Assembly (NCBI GenBank): GCA_019358985.1
Contig: JAHHIJ010000046.1
Location: 1 to 46,735 of the forward strand
From: Tolypothrix brevis GSE-NOS-MK-07-07A
GTDB taxonomy: Bacteria > Cyanobacteriota > Cyanobacteriia > Cyanobacteriales > Nostocaceae
Direction of reading: 5' to 3'
DNA length: 46,735 nucleotides
Numbering within the stretch: position 1 is the stretch's first letter; each line of letters starts with the position of its first letter. Positions 7,668-15,133 of the stretch are shown one piece after another. A program made the position numbers and the translations under genes. The notes below the pieces were generated by a model. That model was not told the origin of the DNA and made no database searches. It worked only from the letters and a program-made list of their open reading frames with translations.

Positions 7668-7826
7668 GGTGGCTTGAAGACTATAGCCTGGGTGAGTTGT
7701 GGAAGAAATTATAGGTTGAAGTTTCACCATTTTTGCATGAATAAATTTTACAAAATCTAAAACTTCTTCCTGTTTTTCTTTGTCAAGCGATCGCCATTTT
7801 TCTAATAATTCTTGTTCTGGACTCAT
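7632..7826 (-). pseudogene. Truncated DUF2281 antitoxin-like gene
   Basis: The first 32 residues (SPEQELLEKWRSLDKEKQEE, then VLDFVKFIHAK) are a clear DUF2281 N-terminus, a VapB-like antitoxin family common in cyanobacteria. After that the reading frame runs into sequence that is not family-like and overlaps the 3' end of vapC on the other strand. The C-terminal toxin-binding part has therefore been lost. It starts only 107 bases from the sucD-like gene start side and shares its strand. Confidence 0.6.
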
Positions 7827-7834
7827 ATCTATCT

Positions 7835-8716
7835 CTATTTCAGTGCCTTTTTAACTAATTGTGGAATTTGAGAAGGACGTTCAGCTACTGGTACATTTGC
7901 TTTTTTGAAAGCGGCTAATTTACTTTTTGCTGTGCCAAAATCAGGATCGCGTCCGATAACAGCTGCTAAAGTCCCAGTTTGACGCCAATGTTTTCCTGCT
8001 GGTGCTTGAGTGCCTGCAATATAAGCAATAACTGGTTTATCAATAGCCTCAGCAATGTACCGCGCTGCAACTTCTTCGCTACCTCCACCAGGTTGACCAA
8101 CGACAACGATCGCTTGTGTATTTTCATCTTCATCGAGAATTTGCAACCATTGCAAAAAAGATGAACCAACGATCGCATCACTACCAATACTCACACTGAT
8201 CGATTGCCCCAAATCAGCTTTTGTTAATTCCCAGGCAACTTCATAAGTCAGAGTGCTGCTACGGCTGACGATTCCCACTGATCCTGGCGTATAAAACTCA
8301 CTAGGTTGAGTACCTAAAAGAATTTTGCCGGGGACGATGATTCCTGGACTATTCGGTCCGACAACCACAGTTTCTTTAGCTTCGGCTTTGCGAAGTAATT
8401 CCACCATATCCAGAGGTGGCACCCCTGGGGAGATAATAATTAATTGGCGGATATTAGATGCGATCGCTTCTAATGCTGCATCCAGTACTTGGTAAGGATG
8501 TACGCAAATAATCGTCGTATCAATTTGCCCAAATTCCGCTATTACTTCCTCTACTAAGTCAAACATCAGCAAATCATACAATTGCTGTCCACCATATCCA
8601 GGATTCACACCAGCTACTAAATTAGTACCATAAGCTTTCATTTGAGCTATATGAGTTGCTGAGATGAATTCACTGAAGCCTTGAATTAACACTTTGCTGT
8701 CTGGCATTAAGTTCAT
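7835..8716 (-). CDS. SucD-like CoA ligase alpha subunit with altered active site
   Basis: 293 residues aligning over its whole length with succinyl-CoA synthetase alpha: CoA-binding Rossmann start (KVLIQGFS), GVNPGYGG, VVGPNSPGII, GSVGIVSRS and IAGTQAPAGK. Placed against E. coli SucD without gaps around the catalytic loop, the phosphorylated His246 (GHAG) is Gln here (RQTG), and Glu208 (GEIGG), which stabilises it, is also Gln (GQPGG). The standard phosphohistidine mechanism should therefore fail. The gene follows the beta-subunit gene at 8785-10008 by 68 bp on the same strand. It may be a non-catalytic or neofunctionalised paralogue; a true sucCD may exist elsewhere in the genome. Confidence 0.85.
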   Translation of the reverse strand: MNLMPDSKVLIQGFSEFISATHIAQMKAYGTNLVAGVNPGYGGQQLYDLLMFDLVEEVIAEFGQIDTTIICVHPYQVLDAALEAIASNIRQLIIISPGVPPLDMVELLRKAEAKETVVVGPNSPGIIVPGKILLGTQPSEFYTPGSVGIVSRSSTLTYEVAWELTKADLGQSISVSIGSDAIVGSSFLQWLQILDEDENTQAIVVVGQPGGGSEEVAARYIAEAIDKPVIAYIAGTQAPAGKHWRQTGTLAAVIGRDPDFGTAKSKLAAFKKANVPVAERPSQIPQLVKKALK

Positions 8717-8784
8717 AAAAAAGTCAGATTTAGTTTGGTACCACAGCAGCGATTAACCTTATCCACATTGCAGGGGTAAGATTT

Positions 8785-10008
8785 TCAAAACTTTCTATGA
8801 GATTTGGCAAGACGAATTGCTTCGGTTACCGCCTCATCTAAATTTTCTACTACTATGGGTGCATTGCTGAGAGTTTTTAGGGTTGCTAAATATTTTCTGG
8901 CTGCATTTAAATCAGAACCTCCAAGACGGACAACCAAACGCGGAAAATTATTTTCTCGGCGGGTTTTGTTACCATTAGAATGTAGTAGTTGTGGTTTGAG
9001 TTCGCTAGAATCGTATTGGCAAAACATGGCAATAATTTCCGCTAGTTCTATAGGCTGAGGAATGCTGCCCAAAAGGTTAATGAGGATGACTTGAATACTT
9101 TTGTCATCTGCCAATATTTTCAGACTTTTGGTGAGGCGATCGCTAAAAGTAGTTGTGGGAGTATCTGTAGGAAAAGCATGGCGTAGATTCAAGCAAACAC
9201 CAGGCTTACCCCCACCATTAGCCACTAAATCCAAAGTTGCCATTACTGAACCAGCACCATTACCCAAGATGCCAATTTTACCATGCATTTCTATTCCATC
9301 CCAATCATGGGAATGCCCATTTTTATGATTACCGGGATGACGGTTGACTATTTTTTCCGCCATCGCTGCCATATCGGGATGACGACCAATCGCTCGTTCG
9401 TTGACTCTGATATTACCATTCAGCGCCATCACGCTTCCAGAGGGACTCACGCCCAAAGGGTTAATTTCTACTAAGTCCAGGTCTTTTTCCACAAATAACT
9501 GATACATTTTTTCCATGACGGTGCTGATGGATTGCATCATTGCACCCTCCAAACCCATTTTTAACGCTAATCTTCGTGCATAATATGGCGAGAATTCTTG
9601 TTCAACAACTACATGTTGTATTTTATCTGCGGTTAATTCCCAATCTATGTTCGCTTCTTTACCACCTAAAAGAACCGGACGGCAAAGAGCGGTATCTAAA
9701 ACTACTGCTAAATAATATTCTTGATCGGCATCGTATTTAGATTCTGCCAGCAAAACTTCAGGTAACTCGCCTAAAATTGGCAAATTGAAGATATTTTGCG
9801 CGGCAGCGATCGCATCAATGGTAGTCTCTACAAATCTGACTCCACCAGCTTTTGCCCGTTCCCCGGCATGTACTTGAGATTTTAGCACAATCGGATAACG
9901 GATTTTTAAACGTTTTAAATCTGTGGGATGGTCAATTCGTTGGGATGGCAATACGGGAATGCCTATACTCCCAAACCATTCTTTGACTTGATACTCTAAC
10001 AAATCCAT
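8785..10008 (-). CDS. SucC-like ATP-grasp beta subunit with altered motifs
   Basis: 407 residues with the SucC layout: ATP-grasp start DLLEYQVKEWF, KSQVHAGERAKAGGV (residues 43-57), LVEINPL (179-185), and a C-terminal CoA-ligase domain with GNGAGSVMATLDLV. Departures from the norm: the Mg ligand Asp in LDGK is Asn (LNGN, 196-199); the glycine-rich GGGA phosphate loop of the power helix reads NLRHAF (274-279); IFGGI reads LLGSI; and a His-rich insert (about 224-236) separates the domains. These changes parallel those in the alpha subunit, so the pair has diverged together. Its substrate, if any, is not predictable. Confidence 0.82.
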   Translation of the reverse strand: MDLLEYQVKEWFGSIGIPVLPSQRIDHPTDLKRLKIRYPIVLKSQVHAGERAKAGGVRFVETTIDAIAAAQNIFNLPILGELPEVLLAESKYDADQEYYLAVVLDTALCRPVLLGGKEANIDWELTADKIQHVVVEQEFSPYYARRLALKMGLEGAMMQSISTVMEKMYQLFVEKDLDLVEINPLGVSPSGSVMALNGNIRVNERAIGRHPDMAAMAEKIVNRHPGNHKNGHSHDWDGIEMHGKIGILGNGAGSVMATLDLVANGGGKPGVCLNLRHAFPTDTPTTTFSDRLTKSLKILADDKSIQVILINLLGSIPQPIELAEIIAMFCQYDSSELKPQLLHSNGNKTRRENNFPRLVVRLGGSDLNAARKYLATLKTLSNAPIVVENLDEAVTEAIRLAKSHRKF

Positions 10009-10047
10009 TTTTCTCGAACCTTGTATAACTACTTACCAAAAGTGTCT

Positions 10048-10254
10048 TCACTGCATCTTGAATCCAAAATCAAGCCTTAATTGGCTATCAACATTTTTTC
10101 TCTCATTAATTTTATCCAATTCGGTACATGAAGCAAATTGCTGACCATAGCCAATCCATTCTTGTAATGTCAACAATACATAACTAATTTCCTCAGTACA
10201 ATTGACAGCATCTAAGATAACCAGCATTTTTGTGTAACAGAACTGTTGAAGCAA
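10048..10254 (-). CDS. Doubtful 68-aa frame upstream of the sucC-like gene
   Basis: An ATG-started frame (MLQQFCYTKMLVILDAVNC...) on the sucC strand, 39 bp before its start. LVILDAVNCTEEISYVLLTL could be a gene fragment, but I recognise no family and see no Shine-Dalgarno. It may only be leader sequence. Confidence 0.2.
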   Translation of the reverse strand: MLQQFCYTKMLVILDAVNCTEEISYVLLTLQEWIGYGQQFASCTELDKINERKNVDSQLRLDFGFKMQ

Positions 10255-10780
10255 TTTTTGCTTTTTATTTAGATAATTTTGTTACTAACGCATTCTCACG
10301 ATAAAATTAACTACGGTAGCTAATGTACGTTTTTTGGCAAATTGAATGCGGTAAAAATGCTCGCAAATTGTATTATTCCCATTTTTTTGTAATTTTTAAC
10401 TGCAATTGAATTGAATAAGAACGCCATCTAGCTGTATAAAAACCTAGAGATGTAACCATAGCGCATCTTTAGCAAAAAATAAACCATAATTATATTTGCT
10501 TGGATTATGAGAAGTGTTTGAAATTTCTATTTATCAAACGCGGGTTGGAAAAAAGAACACACAACCAGAAGCGGACTCTTAACAGTTGACATCAACAGTT
10601 TGGAGTCAAGCGTAAAAAAGCGAGCTTTACGAATTATTGAGTTTTATGAGAATTGAATTTTTACTAAAGAATCGTAATTTGTGTTACAAAGTTGTTCCTT
10701 CGGACTTTAAAGCTGTGATTGATCAAACTGTGCATTTGCAATCAAAAAACGGAAATTATTCATCTAAACCTCCAGGAGAT
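10255..10780. other. Gene-free stretch before the tnpB element
   Basis: AT-rich with no convincing coding frame; a short frame from 10637 looks like chance. It presumably holds the leftward promoter for the sucC/sucD-like pair and, somewhere in its right part, the left end of the IS200/IS605-type element. No sharp boundary or target duplication is visible, as expected for this single-strand transposition family. Confidence 0.5.
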
Positions 10781-10813
10781 CCCCACCAAAACTGTATTCA
10801 GTTTGGTGGTGGG
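10781..10813. other. Strong stem-loop upstream of tnpB
   Basis: CCCACCAAAACTG and CAGTTTGGTGGTGGG pair around a TATT loop with one bulged base. No T-tract follows, so it is not a terminator. It could be a subterminal hairpin of the mobile element or part of a structured RNA together with the next feature. Confidence 0.6.
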
Positions 10814-10824
10814 AGGAATGGAGG

Positions 10825-10898
10825 GCTAATTGCGAAACGTCCCCTAAGTAAATTTGTGCGTTTGCACAAACAGCGAGGGGGACAGTTGAACAATTAGC
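10825..10898. ncRNA. Candidate structured RNA: three-tier hairpin
   Basis: Three nested perfect or near-perfect helices fill 74 bases: GCTAATTG/CAATTAGC at the outside, GTCCCCT/AGGGGGAC inside it, and TTTGTGC/GCACAAA closing a GTTT loop at the tip. Such a layered fold between a host gene and tnpB is unlikely by chance. It may be an RNA gene, a cis element of the IS, or a solitary repeat. Strand of transcription unknown. Confidence 0.45.
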
Positions 10899-10949
10899 AA
10901 ATATTTTGTTAGCCACTAGTTTGTGCATTGTGTTTTCTGATATAATTGG

Positions 10950-12116
10950 ATGAGTTCTGATGATAATGCAATGCAAACAATATCGGTAAAATGCAAGGTT
11001 CAAGTCCCTATAGAGTTGCGCTCTGAAATAGACCGCACTTTGCAAGGATTTGCTGATGCTTGCAATCAGATATTGGAGGTTGCAAAGCGTGAGAAATGCT
11101 GGAATACGACCAAGCTTCACCACTTGGTTTACAAGCCAGTACGCGCATCTACAGGCATCAAAGCAAATCACGTTTGTCAAGCTATTCGCCGCGTGATTGG
11201 TAACGCTAAAGCAGTTAAGCAAATTCACAAGTTCAGACCAACATCCATTAATTTGGATGCTCGGACTTTTCAGTACTTGGAAGAACTGCAAACTGTGGGC
11301 GTTACCTTGATGTGTGGTCGTAAAAAGTTCAAGTTGTCGATTGGTAATTATCAATTGGCACTGCTGAAAGGGCAAACACCAACAGCAGCAACGTTGAATA
11401 AAACCAAACACGGCGACTACTACATCAATATCTGTGTTGACATTCCTACTAACCCCACTGGCAAAACTCCCAAGGTTATTGGGGTCGATTTGGGCAGGCG
11501 CGACATAGCGACTACTTCTAATGGTGACTCTTGGAGTGGTAAGCAGATTCAAAACACTCGTGACCGATATAGTAAGGTCAGAGCTAATGTTCAATCCAAA
11601 CGCACTAGAAGCTCTAGAAAACTTCTTAGAAGGCTCTCTGGGAGAGAACAAAGGTATCAATTGTGGTTGAATCACAATATCTCGAAACAGTTGGTTCAAG
11701 ATGCCAAACAAAGTAATTCTGCTTTGGCATTTGAAGACTTGACCAATATCAGACAATCTCTCAATCAACCACCTAGAAGCAAGACTGAACGCCGTAGAAC
11801 TAATAATTGGGCATTCTACCAATTGCGGATATTTGTTGATTACAAGGCAAATATCGCTGGTGTGCCAGTCGTCTTTGTTCAACCAAACTATACCAGTCAG
11901 ACTTGTTCGCGGTGTCACCATGTACACCCCGTTAAAGGTAAATCCTATCGTTCTAACAAGTCTTTCAAGTGTGGGCATTGTGGCTTTGAGCATGATGCTG
12001 ATATTAACGCTGCACTAAACATTGCAGCTTTGGGGGTTTCCGTAAACAACCCTGAAGTTCCGGGGATTGCTTGCTTGTTGGAAGGACAACGAAGGTTTGT
12101 TTCCGACAGGTGGTGA
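10950..12116 (+). CDS. tnpB: TnpB RNA-guided nuclease (IS200/IS605 or IS607 OrfB)
   Basis: 388 residues with the TnpB layout: WED/REC-like N-terminal half, then a split RuvC domain with D180 (VIGVDLGRRD), E262 (LAFEDL) and D351 (DADINAALNI). A zinc ribbon lies between (C319, C322, C341, C344: CSRCH...CGHCG). All catalytic residues are present, so the nuclease should be active. Family proteins cut donor sites using an omega RNA made from the 3' end of their own gene and so favour retention of the element. No tnpA is present, so movement depends on a transposase in trans. ATG 10950 and ATG 10971 are both possible starts. Confidence 0.92.
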   Translation: MSSDDNAMQTISVKCKVQVPIELRSEIDRTLQGFADACNQILEVAKREKCWNTTKLHHLVYKPVRASTGIKANHVCQAIRRVIGNAKAVKQIHKFRPTSINLDARTFQYLEELQTVGVTLMCGRKKFKLSIGNYQLALLKGQTPTAATLNKTKHGDYYINICVDIPTNPTGKTPKVIGVDLGRRDIATTSNGDSWSGKQIQNTRDRYSKVRANVQSKRTRSSRKLLRRLSGREQRYQLWLNHNISKQLVQDAKQSNSALAFEDLTNIRQSLNQPPRSKTERRRTNNWAFYQLRIFVDYKANIAGVPVVFVQPNYTSQTCSRCHHVHPVKGKSYRSNKSFKCGHCGFEHDADINAALNIAALGVSVNNPEVPGIACLLEGQRRFVSDRW

Positions 12117-12173
12117 AATCTGGGACAAAGCCTACTCCGCATTTGGTACTCCAAATCGGTGTAGGTAGTTTAC
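12040..12173 (+). ncRNA. Predicted TnpB omega RNA and right end
   Basis: The last part of tnpB and the 57 bases after it should encode the omega RNA. The right-end hairpin is visible: CCTAC...ATTTGG-TACT-CCAAAT...GTAGG (12131-12165), followed by TAGTTTAC, where the element is expected to end (about 12173). The guide would begin directly after it in host sequence (TCTATACACTCGAAG). Boundaries are inferred from the usual arrangement in this family. Confidence 0.55.
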
Positions 12174-12226
12174 TCTATACACTCGAAGATAGTAAAAACA
12201 ATATAGAAAACCAGCGAGATCCATGT

Positions 12227-13963
12227 ATGAAAGTAGAAGTCCAGCAAGAAGATTTACAGCTTTTGGCAACAATTTTGCAGGAACACTTACGTGCAGAAGT
12301 CTTATCTGGTGAACTTTTCCAGGTTAAGTGTGCTGTCAAAAATGACCAGCTAATGATTCTAGTTGAACATCCTCTAAGTGTGACAACTCATACTCAGCAA
12401 GTTTTTGCAGTACTAGAGGAAGCACTTGAATCGCTTCCAGGTTGCAAAAACCAACGAGTAGAAATTTTTCTCAGAATCATCAGCGAGAAACTTCCTTACA
12501 CTAAGCATTCTGTGATAGTGAGAGTAGGGGAAGAAGGGGGAGAAGGGGGAGAATCGGCAGAATCGGCAGAAATCTTTCCGTTACCTTCTATAGTTTATTC
12601 TCCATACACTGAGGAAGAAGCATTTGACCAGATGGTGGATGCTGAGGATTTCTCTTATGTGACAACATTAAAGCGATCGCCTAAAATCAACCCAATTATA
12701 CTGGGTGTTGCTTTGTCAGGAATTGGATTGTTAGGCATCGGTGCTTACTTGTTGACTCGTTCTTGTGTCATGTCTGAGTGTAAAGAGATATTAACAGCGA
12801 CGGAGTTACAAAAATCATCCCAGCAATTAACCCGCAATGCTAGGTCTGAGGAAGAATTGGCAAAGCTGCACACGCAATTTAAAACAGCCACCACCGATTT
12901 AAAAAACATTCCGGGTTGGTCGCCACGACACCAAGAAGCAGAGCAACTTTTACTTAATTTATCAGGGCAGTCAGAAAAAATTAAGTTGGTTCTCAACGCT
13001 TTGCAATCAGCATCTTTAGCAGAGCTAAAAACTGAAACTCCGGTAAATAATATACAACAATTACATAAGAAACAACAACTTTGGCGAGAGGCGATCGCAC
13101 CACTGGAAGGTATTAACCCCCAAAACGAACTTTATGGACTGGTACAGGGCAAATTATCCTTGTATCGCTTGAGATTGCAAACTGTAAATCAGCAGTTACT
13201 GAATGAAGAAAAATGGTCTAAAAAATTGGCAGATTCAAAATCTGTAGCCAAAGTAGCAGCAACGTGGGAAACTAAAGCTAAATCTCTAAAAGACTTGCAA
13301 AGAGTGCAGTCTACTTGGCAGGTAGTAGTTAATGCTTTAAGGATTATCCCCCAGACTAGCCCAGAATACGAACAAGCACAAAATCTTCTAGTTGATTATA
13401 AACTGAAACTAGCAACCGCACGCGATCGCGCAACTTTTGAACAATTAGCTGCCAAATCTTATCAACAAGCCATTAACACTGCCAACCAAGCTAAAAGATA
13501 TGAGCAGCAAAACCAGTGGCAAGCAGCACGGGCAAACTGGTCTCTGGCTTTGAACACCCTCAAACAAATTCAGGCTGAGAGCTTTTCTTACTCACAAGCG
13601 CAACTCTTAATTGAACCTTATACAAATGCTTTCAACCAAGCAGAACAACAAGCCCAAGTTGCGGTTTATTTGCAACAAACCCGGACAGACTTGGTGAAAA
13701 CTTGCACTAGTAGAATTCGGATTTGCACCTTCACCGTAAACAACAAAGGAATTATCGTCAAAATCACTGCTGAGTATCAAAAAGCAGTGCAGAATAGTTT
13801 AGCTAACCCCAATCCTCAAGATCCAAGTTCTTTTACTGGTATTAGCAATCATTTGCAAGTATTGCAATCAGCATTAAGTGCCATTAGTGAAAATGCTAAC
13901 CTACCTTTAATAGTCTATGATGCCCAAGGTCAAGTAGTCCATACGCGATCGCATCAAGGTTAG
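12227..13963 (+). CDS. Membrane-anchored coiled-coil protein of unknown function
   Basis: 578 residues starting at ATG 12227 (MKVEVQQEDLQLLATIL). The frame is open upstream through the tnpB right end, but that part is transposon sequence. Residues 1-100 form a soluble domain rich in Glu/Leu. A Glu/Gly/Ser-rich linker follows, then one transmembrane segment (ILGVALSGIGLLGIGAYLL, about residue 150-170) followed by a Cys pair (CVMSEC). The remainder (about 180-520) is long, Ala/Gln-rich and helical with repeated W-x-A/L patterns, probably on the far side of the membrane. Cyanobacteria-specific in my memory; function unknown. The tnpB element sits only about 54 bp upstream, so the native promoter may have been displaced. 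Confidence 0.75.
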   Translation: MKVEVQQEDLQLLATILQEHLRAEVLSGELFQVKCAVKNDQLMILVEHPLSVTTHTQQVFAVLEEALESLPGCKNQRVEIFLRIISEKLPYTKHSVIVRVGEEGGEGGESAESAEIFPLPSIVYSPYTEEEAFDQMVDAEDFSYVTTLKRSPKINPIILGVALSGIGLLGIGAYLLTRSCVMSECKEILTATELQKSSQQLTRNARSEEELAKLHTQFKTATTDLKNIPGWSPRHQEAEQLLLNLSGQSEKIKLVLNALQSASLAELKTETPVNNIQQLHKKQQLWREAIAPLEGINPQNELYGLVQGKLSLYRLRLQTVNQQLLNEEKWSKKLADSKSVAKVAATWETKAKSLKDLQRVQSTWQVVVNALRIIPQTSPEYEQAQNLLVDYKLKLATARDRATFEQLAAKSYQQAINTANQAKRYEQQNQWQAARANWSLALNTLKQIQAESFSYSQAQLLIEPYTNAFNQAEQQAQVAVYLQQTRTDLVKTCTSRIRICTFTVNNKGIIVKITAEYQKAVQNSLANPNPQDPSSFTGISNHLQVLQSALSAISENANLPLIVYDAQGQVVHTRSHQG

Positions 13964-13981
13964 GAGTTAGGAGTCAATGGT

Positions 13982-14083
13982 CAATAGTCATAGGAGTGAA
14001 AATAAATGTAGAGACGTAGCACTGCTACGTCTAATCAAGGGTTTCGGGCAACGCATAATTAGTTTCTACGCCTATGTCTATTG
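13982..14083. mobile_element. Family B MITE copy
   Basis: 102 bp with terminal inverted repeats CAATAG-CATAGG-GT and AC-CCTATG-CTATTG, the core palindrome GAGACGTAGCACTGCTACGTC, and an AATCAAGGGTTTCGGGCAACGC block. It lies between two convergent genes. A pyrimidine-rich low-complexity run (CCCCTGCCTCCCCTGCCT type) follows at 14100-14160. Confidence 0.7.
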
Positions 14084-14160
14084 GGAAAAAAGAATTATTT
14101 TGCTCCCCCCTGCCTCCCCTGCCTCCCCTGCTTCCTTGTCTCCTTGTCCCCCACTCCCCC

Positions 14161-14937
14161 TCACCTCACCAATTGCGCGTTGGAGTTAAAAAACTGGCTA
14201 CACAAACCGCGAGTAATTAATAGGGTTGTCAGCAAGTTGGTGAAAGCGATCGCAAACACAATCAAAATCTCGTATGATACAGCATCAAGGGGGGTTACTC
14301 CACCTAGTAACTGTCCGGTGGTGATTGGTGGTAGTGCGACCATACCGATAAGCGTCATCTGATTTAAAGTGGGAATTAATCCGGCTTTGATGGCATCTTT
14401 GCGGTATTGAGTAATTGCTTGCATAGGTGTTGCCCCTAAGCTTAAGTGAGTTTCAATTTCTAGGTGGCTGGAGTTAATTGTACTCACAAGACGCTCCCCA
14501 GCGATCGCGGCTGCATTCATGGCATTACCTAAGATTATCCCCCCTAAAGGAACCAAGTACTGCGGTTCATACCATCTGTCTGGTTGAATAATTAAGAAAT
14601 TGATGTAAAACAGTGTGATAAAAGTGCTGATGAAAATTGTTCCCCAGACTAACGGCAAAACCTGGGGTATTTTCTGAGTGATGCGATTTCGTGCGACAAT
14701 CGCTGCTATCGTCAGCATTATTGCCAAAATCCCCAAAACTGCCCAAGGGTTATTAAAAGCAAAGATGAAGTCTAAAACGTATCCCAACACAAGTAGTTGT
14801 AGGATGGTTCTCCCGGTAGCGAGGGCTAAGTTTAATTCTAGCCCTAGTCTGGAAAGCGCAGATAAACCAATGGCGATCGCCATTAATCCTACACTAATAA
14901 CCAAATCAACCAAATCCAACTTGATCAAATCCTGCAT
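14161..14937 (-). CDS. fetB: FetB-type ABC transporter permease (YbbM family)
   Basis: 258 residues with about six hydrophobic segments and the family signatures ATGRTILQLLVLGYVL (residues 40-55), LGGIILGNAMNA (131-142) and QMTLIGMVALPPITTGQLLGG. In E. coli FetAB exports iron and relieves oxidative stress; cyanobacterial and plant homologues (ALS3/STAR2-like) are linked to metal tolerance. The cognate ATPase (FetA/STAR1 type) is not adjacent, so it must be encoded elsewhere. The predicted location is the plasma membrane. The protein looks complete. Confidence 0.85.
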   Translation of the reverse strand: MQDLIKLDLVDLVISVGLMAIAIGLSALSRLGLELNLALATGRTILQLLVLGYVLDFIFAFNNPWAVLGILAIMLTIAAIVARNRITQKIPQVLPLVWGTIFISTFITLFYINFLIIQPDRWYEPQYLVPLGGIILGNAMNAAAIAGERLVSTINSSHLEIETHLSLGATPMQAITQYRKDAIKAGLIPTLNQMTLIGMVALPPITTGQLLGGVTPLDAVSYEILIVFAIAFTNLLTTLLITRGLCSQFFNSNAQLVR

Positions 14938-15041
14938 TGATTTTCTACCTTTTGAAGTTTTTTTCGCTCATTTGCCTACACACTTGGAACTTTAATTAGA
15001 GGTGTTGGATCTTGGTTGATATATATCATCTTTTATGCCAA

Positions 15042-15090
15042 TAATTGGTAGCTTTACCAATTATAAATCTAAGTAAAAATTCTTACTTAG
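15042..15090. promoter_or_regulatory. Two adjacent perfect palindromes upstream of the aminotransferase
   Basis: TAATTGGT-AGCTTT-ACCAATTA (15042-15063) and CTAAGTAA-AAATTC-TTACTTAG (15069-15090) are each perfect 8-bp inverted repeats with 6-base spacers, only 5 bp apart, 44-92 bp before the start codon. Equal arm and spacer lengths suggest operator sites or twin RNA hairpins controlling the gene. Confidence 0.45.
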
Positions 15091-15133
15091 GTTGATTGTC
15101 TTGAAATCGCTTATTCAAATCAAATGAAAACTC

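Noticed and set aside
10637-10897. 86-codon plus-strand frame upstream of tnpB
   Set aside because: It runs through two strong hairpins, has no family features and no ribosome site; more likely non-coding structured DNA.
10764-11993. Long minus-strand frame opposite tnpB
   Set aside because: It is the antisense shadow of an intact tnpB with all catalytic motifs on the plus strand.
12071-12226. N-terminal extension of the 578-aa membrane protein
   Set aside because: These codons overlap the 3' end of tnpB and the IS right end; the family-like start is ATG 12227.
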